Below, piece after piece: positions 14,040 to 26,764 of a DNA stretch of 64,000 nucleotides. Below the pieces are notes generated by a model, which was not told the DNA's origin, did not search any database, and was given only the letters and a program-made list of their open reading frames with translations. Positions within the stretch are counted from its first letter, which is position 1. Every line of letters starts with the position of its first letter. The translations under genes and the position numbers were made by a program. The DNA comes from Ecdyonurus torrentis (Eukaryota; Arthropoda; Insecta; Ephemeroptera; Heptageniidae): positions 36,071,027 through 36,135,026 of the forward strand of contig OX439129.1 of the NCBI GenBank assembly GCA_949318235.1. Direction: 5' to 3'.

Positions 14040-14190
14040 ACCTATGGCGCAGTGGTAAGCGTGCGGTACGACGTGCGAGCGATCATGATTTCGCTTCTCA
14101 CTGTCAGTTAGAACGCAGTTGTATACAGAAAACAACAACTTAATAACGCCAGGTACATGTTAAATACAATAAATAAACGTTAGCTAAGAT
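14040..14190 (+). mobile_element. tRNA-derived SINE remnant
   Basis: Plus-strand A-box-like TGGCGCAGTGGTAAGCGTG starts at 14045. A weak B-box-like GATTTCGCTTCTC lies about 35 nt downstream. The segment is GC-richer than its surroundings. The B box deviates from consensus, so it is probably inactive. Confidence 0.5.
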
Positions 14191-14217
14191 CATCAGGTAT
14201 TAATATACTACAATAGA

Positions 14218-14545
14218 CCGGTTGCACTCATATTTAAGAGCCACCATTTTGTTGGTCAGGAATACACAGGCCAGCATAGGAAAAAAGTAATTTTTAATAT
14301 TTTCTTTGAATAGCAAAAGAAGCTTCAAACCACAAACAAACCTTATTTATAGCTAATAATAAGTTCGAAGAATATGAAAAAAAAAAATTTCAGTTGAAAT
14401 AAACTTTTTTTATGTAAAATATTAGAAGAAATAATGTTTCCCCTGTGCTGGACAATGCATTAGGCACCACAAACATGGCGACAAAGTGTAAGGATGTGCA
14501 AAGGATCTATAATACCTATTTCAGATAAAATATACTTTACAGTAA
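14218..14545. mobile_element. Possible diverged inverted-repeat element
   Basis: CCAGCATAGG near 14272 and CCTGTGCTGG near 14443 form inverted ends around an AT-rich centre. Similar CATAGGAC / GTCCTATGCTG arms occur in a second candidate at 24355-24620. The similarity is weak and the element limits are not clear. Confidence 0.35.
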
Positions 14546-15331
14546 AGGTGTGACTCACCTACGTTAGATGACATTTAATCTTGTATATTATATCAATACG
14601 TGTTCCACGTTAATATTTACCTATTGTATAATTTACAGGATTTATATATCTATTAGAAGTATTTTTTTTTGCCTGTATCAGAGGTCGTATGTACTGTGAG
14701 TGCGAGCTCGTGTTCTCTGTACTTTGATGCGTTCGCCAGTAAGACACAGCTTAAACGGTACAATAGGTGTTTTAACTTGAGAGATTAATTTATTCTCCTG
14801 ATCAATGCGGGTAGTTACGACAGTGGCCTAAGCTAAGGAAGATCTACGTAGATCGGGACGATTCACCAATCCACGTCATCTCATCTATTTCTATTGCAGA
14901 ACTTATTTTAATTTTCATGAAATTAATATTGTTTCATACATATATATAAATTATTGTTCCCTTGTAGTTATAATTTTAAAAAGTAAAAATTTAATCATAA
15001 GGATTGTATTAAGCGCCAGTATATTCAATCAATATTATATATATCACAATAAACAAGATTGACTTTGAAATTTGAGAAAAAGCTTCCAATTGCTTTTTGA
15101 TGTGATGATTTAGATATAGAACGGAGACGTTATAGAAACTGTAATTTTTAGAAATATCCCAGCAAACATTTAGCAATAAAGTAAGAAAATTCAGTAATAG
15201 ATTATATATGAAATATGAGAAATGCAGTATTGTGGATACAAACTATATCATTTTTACCCAGAGTAAAAAATTCATATTTTGTTTTTAAACCAAGATGTGA
15301 AATTTTAATGAAATTTATTCTAGACACGACC

Positions 15332-15475
15332 TCTCTCTCTCTCTCTCTCTCTCTTCCTCGTTTTTTTCTTTCTTGTCTTACTTCTTCTTTTTTCTTCTTT
15401 TTTTTTTGTTCTCGTTTTTTTTTTTTTATCTTTTTACCACAACAACAAAGAAAACAAGGAAGGCAATAATTTTTA
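15332..15475. repeat. Pyrimidine-rich low-complexity tract
   Basis: (TC)n followed by long T/C-rich sequence. Open frames on both strands here are translations of the repeat. Confidence 0.9.
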
Positions 15476-16280
15476 CAAAAGAAATTTAATATAAATACAT
15501 TAGACGTGACAATGTTAATGGAATGCAAAGTTTCAACGAAATTTTTAATTTATATTGAAAAAAAGTACACAAATTTTTAAATCTGCATAAATTGCTATAA
15601 ATATTGCTAGCTTATTTTATTTTTCGTTGCAACTGTAACAAATGACATTGTTTTCTTTTAAAATTGCAGTATATTTTAAAAACTTAAGTGATTGTTGATT
15701 GTTTAATATATATTTTAAGTTACTAGATTGAAGCATATAAATATTTCAATTATATTGTCATGTAACTAAATAAAAATGTTTAAAAAAATACAGTTATTTT
15801 GGTTATCTATATACAGATAATTTCTAAAAACATGTTATTTTATCTGTCACGTTATTTTTGCTTTAGGTTCCTTTTCATTTCTGTACTCTCTATTTTCTAA
15901 GAAATAAAGTATAATATCCAAGATGGTACGTGCTTCATCGTTTATACTGTTGGTTCTACATCTCTCCGCCCTAACGAGTACCAGCTTCTCATTAGTTGCT
16001 ACACTTTTACACCCACGTATTCCTATTCCAATTTTTCTTGTGCAAAGTCATGCCGTCCTACACGCAAAAAAATACGAGCCATAAAGAAAAATTTTAATGA
16101 CTGCACTTTACACAATACAACAATGCAATTTTATAATTGTCATTAGAACTACTAATTACGTTGATTAAGTAATGTATTTGCTAAATAAATAATTCTAGAA
16201 CATGAACAGGACGATGACGTGACTTTAATCAAATTATTGTTTTAACCAACGAACGATAAATATCATGTAAATTTGTACAC

Positions 16281-16397
16281 ATGTTTTGTGATAATATATT
16301 TTACCATTCAAAATCTCGCGCTAATTTTGCAATATTATTCTTATAAGAAAAACACACGCCGAGTTTAATGGTAAAATATGTTATCACAATCCTGTGA
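16281..16397. mobile_element. Short MITE, family C (copy 1)
   Basis: The ends GTTTTGTGATAATATATTTT and AAAATATGTTATCACAATCC are inverted repeats enclosing about 60 bp. The same structure and internal sequence (ACCATTCAAAA, CTCGCGCT, ATTCTTAT) recur at 56783-56903, which establishes it as a dispersed element. Confidence 0.7.
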
Positions 16398-16399
16398 CA

Positions 16400-18364
16400 T
16401 ATCAGTGTGAAATAAATAATTTATATTCTTCATGTAATCATGAATTTATAACTGAATATAAAAATTAAATAAATAATTAATTTTATTTTCTACTTATATT
16501 TTCCACTTATATTTTTTTTAACGTGTATTTTCTGGTGTGCTGCTTCTCCGCGTATCTCGAAACGTTGTTATATTATATTCATTTAATTTACTTGGTAGAT
16601 GCTTTGCATAGCAAGTTTATTTATATTTTTCCTCGACTTCTTGAAATTACTTTTCTTTTTTTCTTTCAAACAACCCGCCTACACGGTTTCTGCGTATTTC
16701 AAAGTCTTAAACAAGAAACTTGTCATGAAAGAAAAGTTTACAGTATAAAGTTTTTTAAATTCATTATTACGGTTACAATATAATAATAAAAGTTTTTCAG
16801 GTATATATTTAATTAAATTTAAGAATGAAATTACATTTTATGTATAATTATCATACCAAAAAAATGTAATCTTATTTATTAATTGTATATAATTTAAAAA
16901 TATTTATCATTTAAAACAGCATGTATTATTATGCAAAAGAAACAAACATAAATATTTGTAATACAATTAATTTAGTAAGTTGACACATTGTAAAATGTAT
17001 ATTTTGCAGTAATAAGACTGATAAGAGAAGAAAAATATAAGTAGCCACTAGTCGCTGACAAAGCGGTTGTAAGTACGTATTTTGGAAATATATCTACCTG
17101 CGTATATTATTGTTTTACATGATAGTTATTGGACAACCATGCATATAATGTTGTTTCCGTCAATTTTCCCTTCACTATCATTCTTGATAACAATTAAAGA
17201 TAAATACTTTACTGCTTTGTTGTAATGACTCTTAAAATAAAAAAGAGGAAATGGTGTGTTTTAAAGATATGAAAATGCACTATAATATGGAATACATAAA
17301 TAAAAATTTGTGAATGGCATGCAATGACCTTCAATCAAGTGTGAAATTATTTTAATTCATTTCTTTATCAAAATTTCTTGTATATTCTATACAAGGAAGT
17401 AAATTCTAGTTCTCAACATAAATTGCGTTCTAAAATATGTTGTTGTTGTTTTGTATGTTAAAAATTATACAAAATATTAAATTTGGAGAAATAGAATTTT
17501 TATTTTTGCGTGTGTTTATTTTCTCTTTTACTTTAGATTTAAATTTCAAAGAATAATATTGTCAACGTAATTACCACGAACAAAAATAATACATACATAT
17601 ACCAATTAATTTCCCTAGAGTAATATTATAATTTTCACTATGATGTTTATTAAAATGAAAAAAAAAAGTTTTTTTCTTTTTTTTTTTTTTAATTAAATTA
17701 TCATAGCATACAGCTGATATTTTTAAATAATATTACTGTGAGTGTCATGCTTCCATATAACACTAACATACAAAAATATATTGCATAGTCTTCTTAATGA
17801 AACTCAAATATATGCTTTTTATGTTGACCTGAATCACCAATGATCATAATACTGACCTTAAAAATTGATAAGGTAATAATTTTTATTTTTTTCCTGACAT
17901 TTTGTCTATAGGAAAACATTGAAATACAGAGAAGCTTTTTGACACCCGTGGTTTTAATTAAACATTTCCCTACTATTGTGTGCGTTTGTAACACACGCCT
18001 TCTTGTGTATTTAAAATAAAACAGCGTGAAATTATTCTTAGGGTCTACATAATAGTTCAAAACACTTTATTCTCAAAAAAATTAATTAAATTTTTAATTT
18101 TTCAGCTGGAAGAAGACAGACTGCCTCATAAATTACAATTTCTAAAATAATAATAATAATAATAAAAAGTCATTATAGTAAGGAATTTTATTAAAAATTA
18201 TTAAATTCAAAGCTTTGAAGCTTTTTTCTTCTTCTTCTTCTTCGTCATCATTCTTTCTGTGAATTCTTTGAAAGAATTTGAAACAAGAAAAAGAAAAGGC
18301 AACATTATAATTGTTTTTATATTAAAATGTAGAAATAATGTATTCCATGTTCTAGAATGGAAAT
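16400..18364. other. AT-rich spacer, no feature seen
   Basis: Short unremarkable open frames only. CTT/AAG-rich patches occur near 18225-18300. Confidence 0.55.
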
Positions 18365-18768
18365 ATATATCTTATTTATTCCTTACTAGTTAAACTTTAT
18401 GTATATTCCATTAATTTACATTAATTGCACAACTAAATCTATTATCATATAACATGTTAAAAAGGAAAGCATTTTTTTGTATATAGGCTTTACGTTATAA
18501 TTAAAAAAAATCCTGCCATCTTTATTATTAGAGATTACCAATTGCGTATATAATATTAATTTTTTTTTAAGTAGCAGTCTATTACAGGTTTGAACAAATT
18601 GCTGTTACTAGGGGGTGGATTTTCGATAAGCTTAGATTTGAACAAGGGATTAATCCGTGCGTGTAGTACAGCGGCCATTGACGTCATGATAAAATTGCCG
18701 CGGGTGGAGCGTGGGCGCAGTGTGGAGCAGCGTTAGAGCAGCGGAGGTGTTAATTCAAACATATTTTC

Positions 18769-18846
<78 letters not shown>

Positions 18847-19175
18847 GTGCAAACAAATTTCGCTTTAGCTGTTTATTTATTTATTTTACAATATGGCCGA
18901 TATGATCCCGGTTATGACCGATATAATCCCGATTATGACCGATATGGTACCGGTTATGACCGATTCTCAATCTATATAATATATAAACAGTATAACTTCA
19001 GAAACTTCGTCATAAATATATAACATTTTATTATATTTTTCCACGCTATAATGTTTCTTATTGGATTTTTTGGTTAATTATGAAAAGAAAATAATGGGAG
19101 TATTAAAAAAAACTGGATGTTTCTTATCAAAATTGATAAATAACAAATAACTGGTCACGCGAGAAATGCCTTTAC
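18365..19175. repeat. Tandem duplication unit, copy 1 (811 bp)
   Basis: This segment is repeated directly in the adjacent 19176-19992 with essentially no differences outside the internal GA microsatellite, which is about 6 bases longer in copy 2. Each unit contains a GC-rich block (TGACGTCATGATAAAATTGC, then CCGCGGGTGGAGCGTGGGCG), a (GA)n tract (18770-18840) and a roughly 21-bp motif, GACCGATATNATCCCGRTTAT-like, repeated three times (about 18895-18960). The near-identity implies a very recent duplication or an assembly artefact. Confidence 0.95.
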
Positions 19176-19579
19176 ATATATCTTATTTATTCCTTACTAG
19201 TTAAACTTTATGTATATTCCATTAATTTACATTAATTGCACAACTAAATCTATTATCATATAACATGTTAAAAAGGAAAGCATTTTTTTGTATATAGGCT
19301 TTACGTTATAATTAAAAAAAATCCTGCCATCTTTATTATTAGAGATTACCAATTGCGTATATAATATTAATTTTTTTTTAAGTAGCAGTCTATTACAGGT
19401 TTGAACAAATTGCTGTTACTAGGGGGTGGATTTTCGATAAGCTTAGATTTGAACAAGGGATTAATCCGTGCGTGTAGTACAGCGGCCATTGACGTCATGA
19501 TAAAATTGCCGCGGGTGGAGCGTGGGCGCAGTGTGGAGCAGCGTTAGAGCAGCGGAGGTGTTAATTCAAACATATTTTC

Positions 19580-19663
<84 letters not shown>

Positions 19664-19992
19664 GTGCAAACAAATTTCGCTTTAGCTGTTTATTTATTTA
19701 TTTTACAATATGGCCGATATGATCCCGGTTATGACCGATATAATCCCGATTATGACCGATATGGTACCGGTTATGACCGATTCTCAATCTATATAATATA
19801 TAAACAGTATAACTTCAGAAACTTCGTCATAAATATATAACATTTTATTATATTTTTCCACGCTATAATGTTTCTTATTGGATTTTTTGGTTAATTATGA
19901 AAAGAAAATAATGGGAGTATTAAAAAAAACTGGATGTTTCTTATCAAAATTGATAAATAACAAATAACTGGTCACGCGAGAAATGCCTTTAC
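19176..19992. repeat. Tandem duplication unit, copy 2 (about 817 bp)
   Basis: Second copy of the unit at 18365-19175. The junction shows only a 2-base (AT) microhomology: the left copy is preceded by ...AAAT and the right by ...ACAT. Identity includes the flanking AT-rich sequence, so this is a local duplication and not two insertions of one element. Confidence 0.95.
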
Positions 19993-19994
19993 AT

Positions 19995-20357
19995 TTTTAA
20001 ATGCTAATAAAAAAATTTAAGCATATAGTTTCAAGTAACCATTGCACGAAATATGTTATTTTAGCACTGTAGATATAGTAGTCAATATTTTACTCATTCT
20101 ATTGTTTTGATGGAAGAATGGAATCATATAATCATAAACCTGTCTGTATGCTCGTGTATTTGAAATAAAATTATTTATATTGAATTGCATGAATCTTATT
20201 TCTACATGCTTGTAGCACTTACGTAATGTAATGTTTATATATCTCTCTTCTTTGTAAAAATTTCCGTGTTTGTAGCATAACTCTTACAAATCTCTTGGGA
20301 AAGAAGGAAAGAAAAAAAAAAAAAAAAGATTCTGCCGTTAGTTAGTTTTACATAAGG

Positions 20358-20360
<3 letters not shown>
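19995..20360. other. AT-rich spacer
   Basis: No feature seen apart from a poly-A near 20312-20328. Confidence 0.6.

Positions 20361-20424
<64 letters not shown>
20361..20424. repeat. (TC)n microsatellite
   Basis: Perfect TC dinucleotide run. Confidence 0.97.
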
Positions 20425-20426
<2 letters not shown>

Positions 20427-20429
20427 CTT

Positions 20430-22660
20430 GTTATTTTCATGTTAGTGGTATATACGTATAGTTCAATGGGTAGCAATGATTGTTTGCTTTTTGTTTCTCC
20501 AGTGACGCAACCATCATACAAAAGAGGGATCAAGTGAGGTAGATATATATACGTAAAAAAATGTTGGCAGAGTCGGGGGAACGGAAAATCAATCAGTTAT
20601 AGAAACCTTTTGTTCATATAGGAGACAAAAAAAAGTTATTATTTGTTGTTTGAAGTTTATTTAAAAAATATTGTTTAACAAATATTGCATTCATCGCATA
20701 TTATATTTTTATAGCAGCTTGAAATTATTGTTGGTATTATTTGTTAAATAAAGTATACCTATAGTCTACCTCTACCACTTTACCTATAGCTATTTCATGA
20801 GATTGAAATTTAGGGAGGAGTTAATAGCAATGAACTCTCCTTCCTATGCTTTTTTGAATAAAGACGATTATTTAATATAATTTCATTACGTGTAATTTTT
20901 AAGGTCTAATATTCAGTTCTCCATCAGAACGCCAACTAAAATAAAATAATACGTTGTCTTTTATACTTTTAGCAACGTATTCTTTATATTAAATTTTTAC
21001 TTGAACTTGGAAAGTCCAAAGTCACGATGTTGAAAATACGGTAGCAACAAAGGATGATAGAGGTTTCCGCAATACTAAGGATGGGCTTCCTTAAGTAAAA
21101 TGATAGAAACCACGTTCATTATCTTTCTCGCCTGCAATACATTTAGTAATAGACCTTTTTTATTATTATTTTTTATTTTATACAGCATAGGAGTAATAAT
21201 TAATAATTTAGTAAGATTTCTTAAGGCTCAACATGATTAATAAGTAGATTAAAATGTATGCGTAATTGTCTTGAATATGGTTCTAATTTTGATCTTTATC
21301 TAACTGATTTAATATTATATAGTAGAGAAAAATTGATTATTTATGATCAAAAGTTGGTAATTGAGGACTGTTCGCTTTGGATTGGATTTTAGAGATATGC
21401 TGCTTGACAATCTAATACTTATCTCTTAATAAAAGTTTAATTCATATTTCTGTATTTCAGTACAATTATTTTTATTATTTAATATTTAATTTAGGTTTTC
21501 ATTTTTTGGTATCTAAGATTTAATTTTACTTTTTTTGTGTGTGTGTCTTATATCTCAAAGTATTAATTTTTAATTTTATTTTTTTACTTTAAATTTATTA
21601 AAAAACTTATTTTATTATTTACTTGTGATAATAAGTTTATAAAATATAATTATCAATGCGGAAATAACGTGATGCATGCTAAAGTCATACCAACTCTAAG
21701 TAATTTGCTTAAAAAAAAGGTTAAACAAATTTTCTGGATTGAATTTATTTCTTGCGCAAATGTATAAAAAATACTGAGAAGATATTGAAATACAGCGCAG
21801 TGCATATATTTTATGCGTTATAAAATGTTATAATCTCTACAGTAAAAAACGATGTTTTCTTATAATATGACCAATCCACGCTTTGGTGTCCCAAGAAATT
21901 ATATTGTTAGTTCTGTACTTCATAATATTTTAACATAGAGAAAATAGGCTATTTTCTCAAAAGTTGGTTAAAAATTTCGGAAAAAAAAAAAAAAAAAAAA
22001 AAAAAGGCTCAGTGACTCCGGCAGCCAACCACATTGTGAATGTGTGTGTGTGTGTGATATGCATAATAGCTTTTACTACCAGCATTATCACACAAAACAT
22101 GACGATCAGTGAGCACTTCCTGCTCTCGTTTGATTTGTTTCTTTCCTATATTTAAATAAATACAGATGGTAAAAATAAAAGTAGAGTAATGTAAACATGT
22201 ACTTGCAAATCAATATTATTCATTATGAATAATTAAGCATGCTAAATTCTTATACTGAAGTATATAACATATATGGCAATTATTGTGTGTAGCGTGTTAT
22301 CTTTTCTGTGTAAATATGATAAGTAATATTTTATTTGTGTATCATATATTGTAGAGAAAATAGGGTAAAAACATGTAAGCAAATATTATATAAAGAACAA
22401 AAGAACATTTAATATTATAATGTAAAAAAAAAAATTAAATAATATGAAATTGTAAAATAAGTCAAATTGTTTATGCGTAAAAGGCATATAATTAGTGACT
22501 TTGTTGTCGTGATGATGAAATGAGAAAACAAAATACATGCGAAGGGTTTGAAAAGCAAAACAAAAGTTAATTGCAAAAATATTGACTTTTACTCACCAAC
22601 ATTGCCATCTGCTTTTATGGTATTGGCTGCCAAAAACAACAAAATCAGCGGCAGAAACGC
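20430..22660. other. AT-rich spacer, no feature seen
   Basis: No supported gene. Low-complexity sites include poly-A near 21980-22004 and a short (TG)n near 22041-22056. Confidence 0.55.
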
Positions 22661-22674
22661 AGCTGAATTTAATA

Positions 22675-22925
22675 GCGACGACCCCATGAAGATATGGGGC
22701 TCGCGCCCACTGAGTCTTAGGCTTGCTACACGGCCCACTCGGGGCCCAGGGAGCCTCGCCCAACTCTCATTGTATGCTGTACGCGGCCCCTACAAACACT
22801 GTTGGAGTTGGTGCCCACTAGCTGGCTGCTTCTCAATTTGGATCGAGTATGTGCTGTGTAGTCTGCCTGACTCGCAGGCGCAGCCAGTCAGGCCAGTTCA
22901 TGTAGTTGCAATGTTCGCTCATAGG
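22675..22925. other. GC-rich island of unknown origin
   Basis: About 250 bp of clearly GC-rich sequence (for example GGCCCACTCGGGGCCCAGGG) inside very AT-rich DNA. It is open in one frame within a 126-residue frame starting at 22548, but the Pro/Arg/Cys-rich translation matches nothing I recognise and has no splice context. It abuts a hAT-like MITE (22952-23133), so it may be part of an older mobile element or a captured fragment. Confidence 0.4.
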
Positions 22926-22951
22926 TAGAGCACTAGAAAATATTACGTAAG

Positions 22952-23133
22952 CAAGATACTACATACAAGATAGCGACACCAACTAGTCCCATGTAAATTT
23001 TAGCGGCATTGTGATTGGTCAATATTGATCACGTGACCTTCAACTCGGGCGCTGATTGGCTTAGAGGCTCATTTTGAATTTCGCGGCGGCCCAATTTGGT
23101 CGAGCGTGTCCTTATCTTGTATGTAGTATCTTG
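22952..23133. mobile_element. hAT-like MITE with 8-bp target duplication
   Basis: Terminal inverted repeats CAAGATACTACATACAAG... and ...CTTGTATGTAGTATCTTG bound a 182-bp element. They are flanked on both sides by TACGTAAG (22944-22951 and 23134-23141). An 8-bp duplication with CA-starting TIRs is the hAT-superfamily signature. The interior is GC-rich and non-coding. The sub-terminal sequence ACATACAAGATA..GACACGCTCG also occurs at about 59527-59552 inside a larger hAT-like element. Confidence 0.82.
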
Positions 23134-23445
23134 TACGTAAGCGGCTTTTCTTTTAACTTTTCCGCACTTTTTCATAATAAAATTAAAAAAATTAATTGCT
23201 ATACTCATAATTCAGATCAGATAAGACTTTTATTTTAACACATGTACATATTTATATTTTATGGTATCGTATTGTCAGTCTTTGATCGTATTACATACTT
23301 AATTCTTATATGTACTACATTTAAGTAATAAAAATTTATTTACAAATATCACATATCACCTAATAGTTACTCTATAACTAGGGGCTTCTTAATCTTTTTG
23401 AGCCACAACTAAATGAAAGAATTGACCTGCCACGGAGCACCAGAG

Positions 23446-23466
23446 CCCCCCCCCCCCCCCCCCCCC
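23446..23466. repeat. Poly-C tract
   Basis: About 20 consecutive C bases, unusual in such AT-rich DNA. Confidence 0.95.
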
Positions 23467-23469
23467 AAC

Positions 23470-24354
23470 CCAAAAACTAATAATTTAAGCCTTTTTTTGT
23501 AATAAATCATGATATAATAATGAAACTTGACGCTTGTGAAAAAGAAAGGAAGGGCGAAGTCAAGAGAGCCCTGCAAATTTCTTCCTTTTGGTTTTTCCCC
23601 CTTTCCTCTTCTAAAGGCTTTAATTAAATAAAATAATATTAAAATAAAATTGCATCATTATATCGATCATTTAAAAAAATGCCCGCTGCAACCAAAGGTA
23701 ACTGACTGTGAGTCAGGATACTCAGGATTGATTGTTCTTTGTGATCTATATGATGTTAGAAAATGCAACATAAAAGATTACTTATAAGATATTATTTATT
23801 TTGTTAGTATGTAAAAAGGTCTAAAATTAATTAATATTATGAATTCTATATGTATATGTAACTACACAAAATTGTGTTTAATAAAGAAAATGAAAAAGTA
23901 AAAAATTGCTTGGCTCGTTAAATGTGAAAAGTCAAGGCAAGGATACGAGAGTGAGATTTGGGTTGAAACATTTAGTAGTGTATACACAAAATAAAATGAT
24001 GCGTGTGAGTATTATATGATTTCCGTCTATGTATATAATAATTAGTCTGTCTGTCCTGTCTGATTTGCCTGGGATATCATCTCGCGAAGAATTTATTGAG
24101 AAAATTTGTGTGATTATTTAGAAATATAAATGAAATATAGTAGAATATAATAATAATACTACATACCTTTCCAGCTTTTCATTTTTCTACCGTGTAACTT
24201 TACTCAAAAGGATTTTTTATTAAAAATATATGCTTTATAAAATTATGATATTTATTTTTATTATTATTTAATATAGTCAATTTATAAATATACATGCATG
24301 GACTACATGGTAGAGGCCAGTTTTGTAATGTGGTATATTGTACCCTATGATGCA
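23470..24354. other. AT-rich spacer, no feature seen
   Basis: No supported feature. Confidence 0.55.
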
Positions 24355-24620
24355 TTCATGTTAAAGTCGACGCCATGTTGGATAACTCAATAACATGGGT
24401 GGCATAGGACAAAAAATCATTTTGCCAGTTTAAAAACACTATGCAATATTTTTGAGAGCATTGATGCTGTAAATATGTTGAATTAGTATCTCAAGTATGT
24501 GAGAAAAATAGCAATAACAAAAAATTAACCAAAAGTTCCCAAAAAAAACTTAGCTTAAATGAAGTTTGTCCTATGCTGAGCAATGTTATGCACTTCTCCA
24601 GTATGGCCTCCAAGCGCAAT
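24355..24620. mobile_element. Possible inverted-repeat element
   Basis: AACATGGGTGGCATAGGACA near 24393 is answered by TTTGTCCTATGCTGAGCAAT near 24567, with inverted similarity of the outer sequences (GCCATGTTGG / GTATGGCC). The arms are diverged. Confidence 0.4.
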
Positions 24621-24787
24621 AAATATGACGTCATCCGCATACACCCTATAGTATATATATACATTAAATTTTTATCTTGTGATCATATTAAGATATTTGA
24701 TAAACTATAATACTACATAAATATATCATAATAATATAATATGTATGATAATTTATATCAATTTTGTTAATAACATTTTTAATTGCC

Positions 24788-24903
<116 letters not shown>

Positions 24904-25058
24904 GCATTATATTATGTATGCCTCCATATTAAAATAAGATTGAAAATTTTTCAAAAATTTGAGAGCGGCCGGGGAGTTTTTGCCTATATGTGCGTGTGCG
25001 AGTGGGTGTGTGCGTGCTGTGCTCATATGAATAAGTAATAAGAAAGAAGGGGGGGGGG

Positions 25059-25300
25059 TAATTTTATTTCATATTCTAAAAGAGTAAATTTTGTCCTGAA
25101 TCCATTGATATATGTGAATTTTTAATCTTCGAATTTATTATGAATTAGTAATTGATTTATTGACGTCACGGTCGGCAACTTATGCATGTGGGCATCATAG
25201 GAAAAAGTTACCGACCGAGACCGGCGTCATTTCGTGACGTTCAAAAATTATGTAATGAAAAACACTTAGTGAACTCAAAAGGAATTCACGTGAGTATATT
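25059..25300. mobile_element. Foldback MITE, family B (truncated copy)
   Basis: It begins TAATTTTATTTCATATTCTA plus AAAGAG, as at 13291, and shares the GACGTCACGGTCGGCAACTT / TTACCGACCG palindromic core. The outer right terminus found in the 13.3-kb copy is missing, so this copy is incomplete. Confidence 0.7.
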
Positions 25301-25624
25301 TTTTTATACACGAGTGACATCGTAAAAGGTATACAAATTTAAATAACGTATAAGCACGTACAATCAATCACAGTATTTTTAAAATTGAGCAGCTAAATAA
25401 TAATAATAAAAATAATAATAAATAAAAATAAAAACTGCTCCTGCGCTATATAATTATACTATATGACCCAGATATGAAATAATTTAATTTAATAAAATAA
25501 TAAAGTTAATTGGTTTGAACGCATATTATGCTACATAACTTCATAGTTTTCAGTTTATTTAAATTCCATATTATATTATTATCTCGGTATATATCCTATT
25601 AAAAGTTAATATATATTTATAATA

Positions 25625-26762
25625 CAGGGTGTTTTTTTTAAAAGCGCGCATTTTAAAACGCAAAATAAAATATGAAGAAATAAAATAAAATTAATTTTTT
25701 ATATATCATTTTGTAGCCAAGGGTTAGACATTTTTAAAACTGTTCTTAGAAATAAAATTGACTGGCTGGTTTTCTTGCACCGAGCGTCAACGTAAAAATG
25801 TGCTATTTTTTTTTCCAAACGTCTTTTTTTCTGCAAAAATGATCAGAAATTTGCTTTTTTAACTATCCTTTAATGACAATTAATGGAGTCTGTTGGCATA
25901 AATAAGATACCTATAGCACTCTAAACATGTTCTGTGATAAAAATGGAAGGATGGGGCCACATTGGTACCAGGGTTAAGGTGAAAACATTTGCGTTAAACA
26001 TTGCTAAATTTGCCAACATTTTCTCTAATTCGAGAATTTTTTTATTGATTTAACGAAATTTTTAGTTTCTCTCTAATGGCTTTCACAGTTTTCTTGCAAA
26101 ATTAAGTAATGTTTGGTTTAATCATTAATAAAAATCAATATGAAGGCTTCAATAAATTCAAGATGCAAAGGATTAATGAATTCAGCAAAAACCAAATGAA
26201 ATGTGCGGATTTCCATATATGAACCAACTTTTAAATGAAGAAAATGCAAATTAAAAATTTTCATTGTTTAAAATGAAATGCCTCAAGTTTTAATTATCAA
26301 ACCAAACCAGTTTGTAAGAATTGACAGAAAATAAAAATGCCAAACAATGTTATAAAAATTAAAATTCATACAAAATCGGTAAAAAAAAAAAAAAAAAAAA
26401 GTTGATTGAAGAATTTTTTTTGAATCAAATTTAGCAATGTTTAAAGCAAAAGTTTTCACCTTAACCCGCCTATTATTTATGCCAACAGACTCCATTAATG
26501 GTCATTAAAGGATAGTTAAAAAAGCAAATTTCTGATCATATATTTTTGCAGAAAAAAAGACGTTTGGAAAAGAAAAAAAAACACATTTTTACGTTGACGC
26601 TCGGTGCAAGAAAACCGGTCACTCAATTTTATTTTTAAGAACAGTTTTAAAAATGTCTAACCCTTGGCTACAAAATGATATATAAAAAGTTAATTTAATT
26701 TTATTTCTTCATATTAATTTTATTTTGCGTTTTAAAATGCGCGCTTTTAAAAAAACACCCTG
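25625..26762. mobile_element. 1.14-kb non-autonomous DNA transposon with long TIRs
   Basis: The ends are CAGGGTGTTTTTTTTAAAAG and CTTTTAAAAAAACACCCTG, flanked by TA on both sides (25623-25624 and 26763-26764). Inverted similarity continues for about 280 bp inward (including CTTGCACCGAGCGTCAACGT on the left and ACGTTGACGCTCGGTGCAAG on the right), then resumes around AAGGTGAAAACATTTGCG / GCAAAAGTTTTCACCTT. The centre is AT-rich with no transposase frame. TA duplication and long arms fit a Tc1/mariner-like or similar MITE. It ends about 360 bp before the NSMCE3 start codon. Confidence 0.85.
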
Positions 26763-26764
26763 TA

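Noticed and set aside
15202..15528. Open frames on both strands across a pyrimidine tract
   Set aside because: Low-complexity Lys/Glu or Phe/Ser/Leu runs derive from TC and T-rich sequence.
18711..18905. 64-residue open frame (and a 66-residue one at 19522-19722)
   Set aside because: It is mostly Arg-Glu from the GA microsatellite and duplicated with the tandem repeat. There is no protein character outside it.
22548..22928. 126-residue open frame over the GC-rich island
   Set aside because: The residue mix changes abruptly with GC content, there is no recognisable domain and no splice context. Kept only as a GC island.
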